Shown here: in pieces, positions 17,016 to 26,005 of the stretch
Layout: each line of letters begins with the position of its first letter
Position numbering within the stretch: the first letter of the stretch is position 1
NCBI GenBank assembly: GCA_949902595.1
Contig: CATLDC010000017.1
Coordinates: 1-39,773 of the forward strand
Length of the DNA stretch: 39,773 nucleotides
Direction: 5' to 3'
DNA from: an uncultured Candidatus Melainabacteria bacterium
GTDB taxonomy: Bacteria > Cyanobacteriota > Vampirovibrionia > Gastranaerophilales > Gastranaerophilaceae
The notes under the pieces: generated by a model
The model's input: only the letters and a program-made list of their open reading frames with translations
Told to the model about the DNA's origin: nothing
Databases searched by the model: none
Made by a program: the position numbers and the translations under genes

Positions 17016-18047
17016 ATGACTACTGAAACAGAGACAATTAAAGATAGGCTAGAGCAAAAGGAATATGAACTTTTGAGCCCTTATGCAACCAAATGCCGTG
17101 AATCAAGAGGGCGTAAACGAGAAAGGGAGGATCAGTTTTCGATAAGAACGGAATTCCAAAGAGACAGAGACAAAATTTTGCACTCCAAGTCATTCAGAAG
17201 ACTAAAACACAAAACACAGGTATTTCTCTCCCCTTTTAATGACCACTTTAGAACACGACTTACCCACACCCTTGAAGTATCACAAATCGGAAGAACAATG
17301 GCGCGCGCGCTTAACCTTAACGAAGATTTGGTTGAAGCAATTGCACTGGGGCACGACCTGGGGCATACAGCTTTTGGTCATTGCGGTGAGGCGACTTTGG
17401 ATGAGCTCCTGCCAAACGGGTTCCATCACAACCTGCAAAGCGTGAGAGTGGTCGAGGTTCTTGAAGACATGAATCTTTGCCGCGAGACAGTGGAAGGGAT
17501 TTTGACCCACACTTGGGGTTATAAGCCTAAGACTCCGGAAGCGCAGATTGTGCAGTACGCGGATAAAATTGCTTATATCAACCACGATATTGAGGACTCA
17601 ATCAGAGCTGGCATAATTTCAGAAGACGATTTGCCAAAGGATTGCGCAAAGTATTTCTCTTCAAACCAGTCTGCAAGACTAGGAAAGATGATTACCGATG
17701 TTATTACAAGCTCAATGGAACAGCCTAAAGTGACAATGTCAGAAGAGGGCTGGTTTTATGTGACAAAGCTAAGAACCTGGATGTTTGATAATGTTTATCT
17801 GGATCCGATTGCAAAGGCAGAAGAAGTTAAGGCTAAAAATATTATAAAATCTCTATTTGAATACTATTCCGAAATGCTGAAAGCTTACTACAATCCGGAG
17901 GAAATTCCGCTTATTGTTGCTGACCATATTTCAGGCATGACCGACCAATATGCAATCAGAAGGTACAAAGACTTGTTTATCCCGATGCCGCTTGCAGAAA
18001 TCACAAGTGATGATGCCTTGCTCAAGAAAGCTCGTGAAAGACAATGA
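17016..18047 (+). CDS. dgt: Deoxyguanosinetriphosphate triphosphohydrolase-like HD protein
   Basis: This HD-superfamily dNTP triphosphohydrolase cleaves dGTP or other dNTPs to nucleoside and triphosphate. The 343 residues match the short dGTPase-like family. The metal ligands are visible: RLTHTLEVSQ (first His), LGHDLGHTAFGH (His-Asp pair and further His), ILTHTWG, and QYADKIAYINHDIED (last Asp). The N-terminal ESRGRKRERE-DQFSIRTEFQRDRDKILHS is also typical. I use ATG 17016 (MTTETETIKD) because TATAAT lies 6 nt upstream. The frame also has an ATG at 16992, which would place the -10 box inside the coding sequence. Its stop overlaps the lipM start (ATGA). Likely cytosolic. Confidence 0.9.
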   Translation: MTTETETIKDRLEQKEYELLSPYATKCRESRGRKREREDQFSIRTEFQRDRDKILHSKSFRRLKHKTQVFLSPFNDHFRTRLTHTLEVSQIGRTMARALNLNEDLVEAIALGHDLGHTAFGHCGEATLDELLPNGFHHNLQSVRVVEVLEDMNLCRETVEGILTHTWGYKPKTPEAQIVQYADKIAYINHDIEDSIRAGIISEDDLPKDCAKYFSSNQSARLGKMITDVITSSMEQPKVTMSEEGWFYVTKLRTWMFDNVYLDPIAKAEEVKAKNIIKSLFEYYSEMLKAYYNPEEIPLIVADHISGMTDQYAIRRYKDLFIPMPLAEITSDDALLKKARERQ

Positions 18048-18676
18048 AATACGTCGGATTCTCTGTAAATTCCGGAGCGGAAAACATGCGTATTGATTCT
18101 GAGCTTCTGGAGCGCGCAATCCAAGAGGGAGAAAAAGAGCCGATATTCAGGCTTTATGCCTGGGAGCCAAAATGTATTTCACTCGGCAGGAATCAAAAGG
18201 ACGACTTTTTAACCGGAGAAATAGATTCTGTAAGACGTCTGACAGGCGGTCGGGCGCTCTTGCACGATGATGAAATTACTTATTCTTACGTAGCGCCGGC
18301 ATTGGATGGAGAAAGTGTTATTGATTCGTATAAAAAAATATCCGGGATTTTGATTGATTTTTTCAAGACTCTTGGCGTGGAGCTGGAGTTTGGCGAGAAC
18401 AAAAGAGTCTCAACCCATTTTGATTACTGCATGCTCTTATCTACAGGTGCAGATGTCTGCTATCAGGGCAAAAAGATTATCGGCTCTGCTCAATGCAGAA
18501 AACAAGGTTATATTCTCCAGCATGGCTCGATTTTGTTTGGATATGACAAAGAACTGCTTGAGAGGTTATTCAAAGAAGAAGTCACCGGTATAACAACCAT
18601 AAACGAAATTTTGCCTGATATTACAAGGCAAAATTTCGTTGATAGGTTTAAAGAGTTTTTAAACACGCTTGATTAA
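18044..18676 (+). CDS. LipM-like octanoyltransferase / lipoate ligase family
   Basis: This 210-residue cytosolic enzyme of the BPL/LplA/LipB fold probably moves octanoyl (or lipoyl) groups onto lipoyl domains. RRLTGGRALLHDDEITYSYV is closer to the LipM type (RPTGGRAVLH-ELTYS) than to LplA (RRxSGGGAVYHD). KIIGSAQCRKQGYILQHGSIL holds the conserved Lys and a Cys near the position of the acyl-carrying cysteine of LipM-type enzymes. The protein is shorter than typical LipM (about 270) and lacks the C-terminal region. It is translationally coupled to dgt (ATGA overlap). The stop interlocks tail to tail with the next gene (TTAA, 18673-18676). LipM versus ligase is not certain. Confidence 0.8.
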   Translation: MKYVGFSVNSGAENMRIDSELLERAIQEGEKEPIFRLYAWEPKCISLGRNQKDDFLTGEIDSVRRLTGGRALLHDDEITYSYVAPALDGESVIDSYKKISGILIDFFKTLGVELEFGENKRVSTHFDYCMLLSTGADVCYQGKKIIGSAQCRKQGYILQHGSILFGYDKELLERLFKEEVTGITTINEILPDITRQNFVDRFKEFLNTLD

Positions 18677-20211
18677 TCATTCTTTGTATCTAATTGCATC
18701 TTCAAAAATTCCTGAAGCTGAGGTGCAAGATTATTGCTTTCAAGCAGGTCGATTGATTGGCTTAAAGACAAATCTGAATCTGTAGCAAGATCAATAATCT
18801 TACTTTCTAAGAGTTCTGTATACGGTGATTTTTCCTTTAGTAATTCTTCTTGCATTCCTAATATCTTAGCAAGCTCTTCTGGCTCGTCTTTTAATTGTTC
18901 AACCAGCCCCTCAACCACATTAGTATTTCGAGTCATATTCAGGATGTCTGTTTGTTTGAAGATTTTTGAGAGCATTTTAGGATCTTGCTTATACCAATCG
19001 ATTGTCGCTTCTGCTGCTTTGCCATCTCCATGCATAAATTCCATTGGTGGTGTATTTATGCTGTCATTATTAAGCATTAGCCAATCAATATCTTTCTTTT
19101 CAAGCCACAATCCTAACAATTTCAAATGTTCTCCAAAGTCAGAATCAGCTCTGCTTGCAGAATATTGTAGTATCCCCATGGCCTTATCGTCTTGTTTTGT
19201 GTATAAGTCTTTAACCCACTTTTCTGCAATCTTTTCGCTTGGAGCGGATTTGATAATCATCTCTATGTCTTCGATTTTGATTCTAGAAGGATCAATCCTG
19301 TGTTTAATAGTATCATATGATGCTGATAACATTATATCTTGGATGCACTTGGATTCAGGGTCTAAGAACGCTGAGTCTAAAAGCTCTTCCATTTCATCGC
19401 TGTTTGCCATCTCTTGCAAATATTTTCTATCAAGTGAAGCCAATTCTGGTTCTGCTCCGTTGGTATTAAAAAACAGCGCAGCTTCACGGATTGGCAAATC
19501 TTTATAAGTCGCATTTGGGGTCTGAACATCCAGTTTTTCGTCATTACGTTCTGTTATTTGTTTATACAATGCAGGATTTACAGAAGATGAAGTGGTCCCT
19601 CCAATTTTTTGAGTTCGCATTTTCAAAAACTCTATAAGATTATCGTTAAATCTATTTTCGAACAGCAATTGGATTGCTGTTTCAATGCTAAGTTCTCCTG
19701 AGGTTGCGATTTTTTGAATACCGTCTTTCATAAGTTCTGTCATGCGTGAATCATCATTTGATATATAGGCAGTATAACCATCTTTATCAGCTAGCATAAA
19801 CACTTCTGCAGCAGTTTTGTGAGGCGCTTTATCCAGAAATCTTTCTAACGTTTCCGGATTATTGTCAAAATGAAAAATAGTGTTTCCGTAAGTGTCTTGA
19901 ACTTGTGCCATGTTAATTAAATCTTCGTCTGAAAGCTTTTCCAACTCTTCACTGGAAGGAAGATATTCTACTCTTGATAAAGAAGCGAGTACAGAATCAT
20001 CAATCTGCTTATCTGAACTGTCAGCATACAGTTTAGCTGCGGCAGCAGCAGGAACAGAGAACATAATTCCTGTTTTAGATAGAATATTAATTGATTGTAA
20101 TGCTTCTGTTTTATTCATCAGCTGTTTTACAATATTTTTAGGAACTCTTGCCTGAAAAGCCGGGCTAGTTTTGGGTTGCGGTGTTGTGTTTGTAATTGGT
20201 GATACGCGCAT
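18673..20211 (-). CDS. Uncharacterised protein, PAFQAR N-terminus, ankyrin-like
   Basis: Function not recognised. The 512-residue, acidic, helical protein starts with a Pro/Thr/Asn-rich tail containing SPAFQARVPKN (about 16-26), one of several related N-terminal motifs in this window. A weakly hydrophobic Ala-rich stretch follows (about 47-62). Two segments, QDTYGNTIFHF (about 105-115) and DKDGYTAY (about 142-149), look like the start of ankyrin repeats. The rest is a helical array without clear repeat phasing. There is no classic signal peptide. AAGGAG sits 7 nt before the ATG. The whole antisense strand is also partly open, but its codon pattern does not look coding. It is convergent with lipM and upstream of nothing on its strand. 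Confidence 0.75.
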   Translation of the reverse strand: MRVSPITNTTPQPKTSPAFQARVPKNIVKQLMNKTEALQSINILSKTGIMFSVPAAAAAKLYADSSDKQIDDSVLASLSRVEYLPSSEELEKLSDEDLINMAQVQDTYGNTIFHFDNNPETLERFLDKAPHKTAAEVFMLADKDGYTAYISNDDSRMTELMKDGIQKIATSGELSIETAIQLLFENRFNDNLIEFLKMRTQKIGGTTSSSVNPALYKQITERNDEKLDVQTPNATYKDLPIREAALFFNTNGAEPELASLDRKYLQEMANSDEMEELLDSAFLDPESKCIQDIMLSASYDTIKHRIDPSRIKIEDIEMIIKSAPSEKIAEKWVKDLYTKQDDKAMGILQYSASRADSDFGEHLKLLGLWLEKKDIDWLMLNNDSINTPPMEFMHGDGKAAEATIDWYKQDPKMLSKIFKQTDILNMTRNTNVVEGLVEQLKDEPEELAKILGMQEELLKEKSPYTELLESKIIDLATDSDLSLSQSIDLLESNNLAPQLQEFLKMQLDTKND

Positions 20212-20268
20212 ATTCTTACTCCTTATATATTTTTACAGTTATACTAAACCACGTAAAAATAAAATTTG

Positions 20269-21651
20269 CTAGTCTAATTTTATAACCGCAACATCTTCCA
20301 CATGATAAGTGTGCGGAAACATATCAAACGGCTGTATAAACTCGACTCTGGCGCCTTTTTCAACAAGGTATTTTAAATCACGTGCAAGGGTTGCAGGATT
20401 GCAGCTAACGTAAATAATCTTGCTCTTTGTTAGTTTTAGCGCGTAATCCAGGCTCTCCTGTGTGCATCCTTTGCGAGGCGGGTCAAGCACAGTTACGTCA
20501 AATTTTCTGCCTTTTGTATTAAGTTCTTTTTCAAAGAATTTGCCGGCGTCCATGTTATGGAGCTCGACATTTGTTATACCGTTTTCCTTGATAACTCTTG
20601 ATGCCAAATCAACAGAAGCCTTGACTTCTTCCACGCTTACAACTTTCTTTGCGATGTCAGAAAGGCAGATACCAAAAGTGGTAATCCCTGCGTAAGCGTC
20701 CAGCACGAGCGGGGATTCAAAGCTGCTTCTTATGTACTCTTTTACATAGTTAAAAATATTGTTTGCGCTTTCCGGGTTAACCTGAAAGAAAGTCTGCGCT
20801 CCGACCTTGAATACCTTGTCGCACAATTTTTCTTCAATAAAGCCTTCGCCTTCAAGTATTTCAGTGGTTTCGCCCATGATTATATTGGTCTTTTTGGAGT
20901 TGAAATTAACTCCCACTCCAGAAACATTATCTAGTTCCGTGAAAATCCGATGGGCTAGTTTTTTGAGTTTGTCAAAAGCTCTTGTTGAATTTACGACAAG
21001 AATGACAAGGCTTTTTTTAGAGTAATTCGAGGTTCTGATTACCACATGTCTCAAATCACCGGCATGTTTTTTCTCGTTGTAGCCTGAAATTCCGCACTCC
21101 TGTGCGCTTTGGCGGATAAATTCAATAATCCTGTCGCAGTATTCCGGCTGAATCGGACAGTATTTGATGTTTACAAGCTCATGTGAGCCGGTTTTATAAT
21201 ACCCTGCTAGGATTCTTTTTGAGTCTCTTGTTTCTCCAACAGGATACTGGATTTTGTGTCTGTACTCTCTGTTTTTCGGGCTTGGAATAACGTCTCTTAC
21301 TTCAACTTCGCCGCCGAAGATTGATTTCATGGTATCTTCTACGATTTGTTTTTTGAGTTTGAGCTGGGAATCGTAGTCAATAAATTGGAGCTGGCATGCC
21401 CCGCAAACCTTCTGCATGGGGCAAAACGGCTCGACTCTGTGAGGAGACGGTTTAACAATCTCGAGGACTTTTGCGTTAGCATAGCTTTTGTTTTTCTTCC
21501 CGAGTCTGATTTTTACAGTATCGCCCGGGCAAGCGCCCTCAACAAAAATCACGTAACCGTCAACTTTTGCAATCCCGTACCCGAGGTTGGAGAGTTTTTC
21601 CACCTCGACAGTCATTACTTCCGGAATATCTTTTTTGTTTACTGTTTGCAT
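20269..21651 (-). CDS. rlmD: 23S rRNA (uracil-5-)-methyltransferase, RlmD/RlmCD family
   Basis: This SAM-dependent enzyme makes 5-methyluridine in 23S rRNA. The 460 residues show an N-terminal TRAM domain (about 8-65: EVEKLSNLGYGIAKVDGYVIFVEGACPGD). An intact [4Fe-4S] set follows: C77-x5-C83-x2-C86 (CPMQKVCGAC) and C165. The Rossmann methyltransferase core has FFQVNPESAN, VLDAYAGITTFG and VLDPPRKGC. The nucleophile is Cys417 in VSCNPATLARD. The site specificity (U747, U1939 or both) is not readable, so the symbol is approximate. The start overlaps the end of the DnaQ-like gene by 13 bp, so translation is probably coupled; it is the last gene of a four-gene minus-strand run. Confidence 0.92.
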   Translation of the reverse strand: MQTVNKKDIPEVMTVEVEKLSNLGYGIAKVDGYVIFVEGACPGDTVKIRLGKKNKSYANAKVLEIVKPSPHRVEPFCPMQKVCGACQLQFIDYDSQLKLKKQIVEDTMKSIFGGEVEVRDVIPSPKNREYRHKIQYPVGETRDSKRILAGYYKTGSHELVNIKYCPIQPEYCDRIIEFIRQSAQECGISGYNEKKHAGDLRHVVIRTSNYSKKSLVILVVNSTRAFDKLKKLAHRIFTELDNVSGVGVNFNSKKTNIIMGETTEILEGEGFIEEKLCDKVFKVGAQTFFQVNPESANNIFNYVKEYIRSSFESPLVLDAYAGITTFGICLSDIAKKVVSVEEVKASVDLASRVIKENGITNVELHNMDAGKFFEKELNTKGRKFDVTVLDPPRKGCTQESLDYALKLTKSKIIYVSCNPATLARDLKYLVEKGARVEFIQPFDMFPHTYHVEDVAVIKLD

Positions 21652-22559
21652 GGTTTAATCACTTGAATGTTACGTGTTTCCGAAAGTTCCTGACGCGCGT
21701 CTCTTATAATCTCTTTGTACTCCTGGGAAAGGCTAAGTCCGTTACAGAGTCTGTCAATGAATCCGTTATTGACCTTTACCGCTTTTTCCAGAGCTCCGAC
21801 GCTTTCTAGCACATCTTTGATGTCAGCCAAGTCGTATCCGAATGACTGTTTTGACTGGTAGACCATCATTTCGCCTGTTTCAGCAACCAAAGGTTCGCCA
21901 CCGAGTTCAAAGTGGAGTTTGAACACTGATTTCAAATCCTGAAGTTCTGCCTGCATTGTTGCAATGCTCTGCTGGATTCTGAGGTATCTGTCAAAAAGGT
22001 AGTCAACATTTTCCAGTTGTTTTTTCTGCCAGTCAAGGCGTTGCAGATAAAGCTTTTTGAGTTTCGGGTAAGCAAGCGCGAGTCCCATTGTGTCGGCCAT
22101 TGCTCTGTGGTGGTTTTTGAGTTCGACATTGAATCTGGTTGTCAGAGCTTCCAGCCCGTGTGATTCCAAGTCTGGCGCGATTTCTTTGAACATAATCTGG
22201 GAGTCGATTCTCGGGTTTTCCAGTTTTTCGCCGTAAACACGTTTTTTTGCTTCGTTAAGGAAAGAGTAATCAAAGATTACGTTGTGTGCAACAATCGGGT
22301 AATCTCCGATAAACTCAAGGATTTTAGGAAGAGCCTCTTCTTCTGTTGGCGCGTCCTGCACCATCTCTTCTGTAATCCCGTGCACCGCCATGCTTGATTT
22401 TCTGATATGCTGGTGCGGGTTGATAAGTGTTTGAAATTCGTCTTTGATTTTTCCGTTTTCAAGTCTTACTGCCGCAAATTCAATTATTCGTTCTCTAGTG
22501 TAATCTAAACCTGTTGTCTCTGTATCTAAAACTATTTCTATTTCTTTTTTCCTAGGCAT
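21639..22559 (-). CDS. DnaQ-like DEDDh 3'-5' exonuclease
   Basis: This 306-residue protein of the DNA polymerase III epsilon/RNase T superfamily is a probable proofreading or repair exonuclease. Exo I is IVLDTETTGLD (Asp12, Glu14), Exo II HNVIFDYSFL, and Exo III HHRAMADTMGLA, giving a DEDDh active site. The exonuclease domain covers about 1-175. The C-terminal half is a helical extension (coiled coil around 190-215) with no domain I recognise, so it may not be the replicative epsilon. I use ATG 22559 (MPRKKEIEIV) with AAAGGA upstream. The frame extends to 22607, but that extension is unsupported. It overlaps rlmD by 13 bp and follows the methyltransferase gene by 51 bp. Confidence 0.85.
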   Translation of the reverse strand: MPRKKEIEIVLDTETTGLDYTRERIIEFAAVRLENGKIKDEFQTLINPHQHIRKSSMAVHGITEEMVQDAPTEEEALPKILEFIGDYPIVAHNVIFDYSFLNEAKKRVYGEKLENPRIDSQIMFKEIAPDLESHGLEALTTRFNVELKNHHRAMADTMGLALAYPKLKKLYLQRLDWQKKQLENVDYLFDRYLRIQQSIATMQAELQDLKSVFKLHFELGGEPLVAETGEMMVYQSKQSFGYDLADIKDVLESVGALEKAVKVNNGFIDRLCNGLSLSQEYKEIIRDARQELSETRNIQVIKPCKQ

Positions 22560-22610
22560 TTTTAATCCTTTTATCGCTTTACCATCTCCCTGACAATATA
22601 CTATCATAAA

Positions 22611-23489
22611 TTATTTTGTTTTCAAAACCGCAATTTTATACTTGCCTTTCTCCCTGAGTCGTTTTGTTAACCCCCGTGGAAGTATTTTTATAAGCGCCTG
22701 ACGCGCATAGTACCTTAAAATCTGACCCAAATTCACGTATTCAAAATCATACTTATACTCATTATTAATCTTCCAGACGCTCTCCTGGTATTCTTCAAAT
22801 TTCCTCTCGTCTTTAAAAACAACAGAAACAATATTCGGAGTCAGAATCACATCATCAATAAAAAACTGCTGTCTGTAAATCTCTGCATACGGAGCCTTTA
22901 GCCTTTGAAGCTCAATAGTTTCTTCTCCCTCCGGGCGGGTCAAAACATAATCCAAGCCGCCGTTCTGGCACAAAAACCTCACAGTAACCGGAGTATAGCT
23001 TGTAACATGTGTGAAATCTTCGTACCTGAATAGTCCGGATGTTGGAGAAAGCGCGTTCGGCACTCTGATTGCAATAAATCCATCCGGTTTCAAGTGTGAG
23101 TTCAGAAGCTTAAAAAGCTCTACCTGTTCATCTTTTGAGATATGTTCGACAACATCAAAGCAATAAATTGTGTCAAAAAGTTCGTTATTCTCCCTCAAAA
23201 ACAGAACCGCGTCCTTTTTTTCTACATCCAGACCTTCTTTTTTTGAAGCCTTAACCATTGAATTATCAACGTCAACACCTTTAATGTTTTCAAATCCTGC
23301 TTGTTTTAGTGTAAGCATGAGTCTGCCCTTTCCGCAGCCGAGTTCAAGGATTTTGGCGTTTTTGTGGGCGGGATAGAGATTATGGAGTTTGAGAAAATTT
23401 TTCCACATTTCAATATCGCGATTTTTTGACTCTTCGCTTTCATCATGCCAGTTCTTGTATTGAAGTTCGTAATTAATGTTTTCCTGCAT
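22611..23489 (-). CDS. Class I SAM-dependent methyltransferase
   Basis: This 292-residue cytosolic methyltransferase has a Rossmann core: motif I KILELGCGKGRLMLTL (about 46-61), motif II GVDVDNSMVKASKK, and motif IV DTIYCFDVVEHI. It matches the Methyltransf_11/23 style often seen in cell-surface polysaccharide and glycan loci. IAIRVPNALSP follows, where those proteins read the acceptor loop. The C-terminal tail is basic (LPRGLTKRLREKGKYKIAVLKTK). AAGGAG precedes the ATG, and only 9 bp separate it from the HAD gene upstream. That pairing suggests modification of an envelope glycan, but the acceptor is unknown. Confidence 0.85.
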   Translation of the reverse strand: MQENINYELQYKNWHDESEESKNRDIEMWKNFLKLHNLYPAHKNAKILELGCGKGRLMLTLKQAGFENIKGVDVDNSMVKASKKEGLDVEKKDAVLFLRENNELFDTIYCFDVVEHISKDEQVELFKLLNSHLKPDGFIAIRVPNALSPTSGLFRYEDFTHVTSYTPVTVRFLCQNGGLDYVLTRPEGEETIELQRLKAPYAEIYRQQFFIDDVILTPNIVSVVFKDERKFEEYQESVWKINNEYKYDFEYVNLGQILRYYARQALIKILPRGLTKRLREKGKYKIAVLKTK

Positions 23490-23498
23490 CAGCTCTCC

Positions 23499-25277
23499 TT
23501 ATCTGATTCGAAAATTTGAGTGTTCGTACAAAAAGTACTTAATTTGTTTCTTTATTTCACGCTTAAAATTAACATAGCGCGCTCTGAGTTTTCTTAGCGG
23601 AATCCGGATTTTTTGATTAACAAAATAATTCAGCCCCATATATGAGTAAAGTGAGCGGTATTTGTCAGAGCAAACATCTTCGGAAATATAGATTTGTGAC
23701 AAATGTTTTCTGTCTTCGTTTTGGGTTGTCTCAATAAAAACTTTTAGCAAATCCATCGCTGTTTCAGAAGAAATCGGCATTGGAAACTTTCCGAAAGTAC
23801 TCTTGTAGTCACGCACAAAATCAAGTATGCCTTCCATAACCAGAGGGTAAATCTCCAGTTTTTTCTGTTCGTATTTATTTATTTTTTTGTAAACAGGCTT
23901 TTTGCTTACCAAATCCTCAAGCGGCGGCTCCGGCGCAGTTATAAGAAATTCAGACAGATTTACCACGGCTTTGTCATCAGCTGTCAAAAGTTTTTTGTAA
24001 TAAGTCTGATACGCGAGCTGTTCTGAATCAGCAAAAGCGCAGCTAAAGAATCCCATCACAAGTCTTTCTTTTAAGAATCGTTTGAGAAACGAGAGTGATG
24101 TATAAGCCCCTGTTGTCATATCAACTGCTGCAATGCGCGAGCCTTTTATATCAAGGTTTTCAATGTAGTCCTGATACTCTTTTTTGTTGGTTTGGGCATA
24201 ATCTTCAAGTTGTGCTCTATGTTTGCTAAAAACTCTCTTTGCTTCTTCGTAGTCCTCTGGAATCTGTCTCAAATTCGCAAGTTTCAGAATTGTTTGCAGA
24301 TACTCGGGCGTGTCTTTGTAATCCAGAAAGCATTTGAGGTTCAATATCCTTGGAGCGTAAACATAGTTGTTTTCAACCTCTCCTGTTGATGATAAAATCT
24401 TAAACGCTTCTGATAAAACATACCCATCTCTTGAGATAAAGAGCAAAGAATCAAGTTTGTTAATCTTTATATGCTCTATTATCTTTTCTAAATACCCTGC
24501 AACAAAAGGACCTCCTAGCACGTAGCCAAGATTGTTCCAGTAGTTTTCTTTTCTTAAGCACCTCTTTGCAAAGAATGATTTCAGAACGCTTATTTCAAGT
24601 CCGTTGTTCGGATTTTTTATCCTGTCTAATCTCTTTGTCCAGATTTCAGCGGAGCTGTCTGTGATTTTAGGGCTCAACATTGCGCAGAATCCGCATTCTT
24701 TTGCGCGGTAATAGTCTGAAACAAGGTTATCACCGACATGAAGAATTTTCTCTGGCTCAATCTTCAAGTCTTCAAGAATGAGTTTATAAATATTCTTTGT
24801 GCCCTTGCATTTTTTGCAGGTTGAAGAAACATAAATACGCTTTATCTCCTGATATCCGTTAGCGTCCAGAACTTTTTTTAAAAAATCTTTTGAAAGGTAC
24901 ATGTCAGAAGTTGCAATCACGGTTTTTCCGGCGTTAATTGCCTCTTCGTACATTTTTTTTATTATCGGGTTGGCTTTAAGGGTCTGAAATTCTAGTTTAA
25001 GTTCATCATCTTTCAGGTTTTTGTATTCCGGAAGAATATTTGAATAGATATCATCAAATTCAATATCTTCCTCTTCGGCTTTTAGTTTAGTCCTTGCTTT
25101 TCTTTCAGCAAGAATCCTTTTTTTGCAGAAGTTTTCTTTTCCTGATAATTTTTCAAGGTGTTCAAACAGGTCTGTTGGTTGCTTATAAGGGCGTATAAGC
25201 AGAGTATCAAAGATATCAAAACTCACGATTTCGACATTTTCAAGTAGGTTATGAAATTTTTTTTCTAAGTTATACAT
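23499..25277 (-). CDS. HAD-superfamily protein of cell-surface type (COG5610-like)
   Basis: This 592-residue protein has an N-terminal HAD phosphatase domain (about 15-210). Motif I is SFDIFDTLLIR (Asp21 nucleophile; Phe at the +2 position as in the haloacid-dehalogenase subgroup). Motif II is ATSDMYLS, the motif III Lys lies in KKCKGTKN, and motif IV is HVGDNLVSD. A four-Cys cluster (Cys154, 157, 195, 198) surrounds the active-site region. The second half begins LLFISRDGYVLSEAF and resembles the long predicted hydrolases found beside glycosyltransferases; it ends in a very basic tail. A -10 TATAAT lies 11 nt before the ATG, with GGAGA just before the start, so the leader is only about 5 nt. 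First gene of HAD > methyltransferase > exonuclease > rlmD. Confidence 0.8.
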   Translation of the reverse strand: MYNLEKKFHNLLENVEIVSFDIFDTLLIRPYKQPTDLFEHLEKLSGKENFCKKRILAERKARTKLKAEEEDIEFDDIYSNILPEYKNLKDDELKLEFQTLKANPIIKKMYEEAINAGKTVIATSDMYLSKDFLKKVLDANGYQEIKRIYVSSTCKKCKGTKNIYKLILEDLKIEPEKILHVGDNLVSDYYRAKECGFCAMLSPKITDSSAEIWTKRLDRIKNPNNGLEISVLKSFFAKRCLRKENYWNNLGYVLGGPFVAGYLEKIIEHIKINKLDSLLFISRDGYVLSEAFKILSSTGEVENNYVYAPRILNLKCFLDYKDTPEYLQTILKLANLRQIPEDYEEAKRVFSKHRAQLEDYAQTNKKEYQDYIENLDIKGSRIAAVDMTTGAYTSLSFLKRFLKERLVMGFFSCAFADSEQLAYQTYYKKLLTADDKAVVNLSEFLITAPEPPLEDLVSKKPVYKKINKYEQKKLEIYPLVMEGILDFVRDYKSTFGKFPMPISSETAMDLLKVFIETTQNEDRKHLSQIYISEDVCSDKYRSLYSYMGLNYFVNQKIRIPLRKLRARYVNFKREIKKQIKYFLYEHSNFRIR

Positions 25278-25288
25278 TCTCCAAATGT

Positions 25289-25321
25289 ATTATAGTATAA
25301 AAATCGCAACTGTGATACTAT
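25289..25321. promoter_or_regulatory. Divergent promoters of the HAD operon and trxA
   Basis: On the minus strand TATAAT occupies 25294-25289 before the HAD gene. On the plus strand TGA-TACTAT (25313-25321) is an extended -10 for trxA, with a start near 25328. The two -10 boxes lie within about 30 bp of each other, so the promoters overlap. Confidence 0.5.
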
Positions 25322-25348
25322 ATAGTGGTAAAAAAGAGGAGTTATATA

Positions 25349-25666
25349 ATGGTTCATGAAATTAATGTTGATAATTTTGACTTAGAAGTCTTAAATTCTG
25401 ACAGAGTAACAGTGGTAGATTTTTTTGCAAACTGGTGCGGGCCATGCAGGAAGCTCGGGCCTATTCTTGAAGAAGTGGAAGCAGAGCTTAGTGAAAAAGT
25501 TAAGTTTGCCAAAATCGACACGGATGAGAATCTTGAAGCTGCGAAAAAATATCAGGTGAGCGGGCTTCCGACCTTGCTTGTGTTTAAGGATGGTGAGGTG
25601 ATAGAGCGCATGGTTGGGCTGATGCCGAAGAGTTCGATTATTACGAATATTGAGAAGCATTTGTAA
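25349..25666 (+). CDS. trxA: Thioredoxin
   Basis: This small cytosolic disulfide reductase of 105 residues has the active site FFANWCGPCRKL (Cys30, Cys33). It carries the buried Asp (VVDFF) and the cis-Pro loop VSGLPTLLVF. I use ATG 25349, preceded by GAGGAG; an upstream in-frame GTG at 25325 would add eight residues including the ribosome binding site. It is monocistronic, with its own extended -10 promoter and a strong terminator 5 bp after the stop. Confidence 0.96.
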   Translation: MVHEINVDNFDLEVLNSDRVTVVDFFANWCGPCRKLGPILEEVEAELSEKVKFAKIDTDENLEAAKKYQVSGLPTLLVFKDGEVIERMVGLMPKSSIITNIEKHL

Positions 25667-25670
25667 GTTT

Positions 25671-25700
25671 AAAAAAAAAGGCGCTGCAAGCGCCTTTTTT
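25671..25700 (+). terminator. Terminator of trxA
   Basis: An A-tract plus GGCGCT (25680-25685) pairs with AGCGCC (25689-25694) and T6 around a GCA loop. It works in both orientations in principle; the T6 tail serves trxA. Confidence 0.9.
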
Positions 25701-25705
25701 GCAAT

Positions 25706-25737
25706 AAAAAAGACCTCTTTTGCAAGAAGTCTTTTTT
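25706..25737 (-). terminator. Terminator of tRNA-Ile, bidirectional
   Basis: AAAAAAGACCTCTT (25706-25719) pairs with AAGAAGTCTTTTTT (25724-25737) with one mismatch. On the minus strand it follows the tRNA 3' end directly and ends in T6. Confidence 0.8.
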
Positions 25738-25740
25738 ATA

Positions 25741-25814
<74 letters not shown>

Positions 25815-26005
25815 TCGTTATATTGCTGTCATACCGGCTAGTTACGGGTGAAAGATCTCTTATTTACCCCCGGCAAATTCTAATGTACCATGGACATTTT
25901 TTGAAATCAAGTATTTTTTTTAATTCTGATTTTGCAGCTTTCCCAGCTGTATTGCTTATGGATTTTTCAATGTTTTTAGAGTACACTTTTTGTGGAGACG
26001 ATATT

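Noticed and set aside
18734..19507. 257-codon open frame on +
   Set aside because: It is antisense to the 512-residue minus-strand gene, Ser/Leu/Ile-rich as expected from a mirrored helical acidic protein, without a ribosome binding site or recognisable domain.
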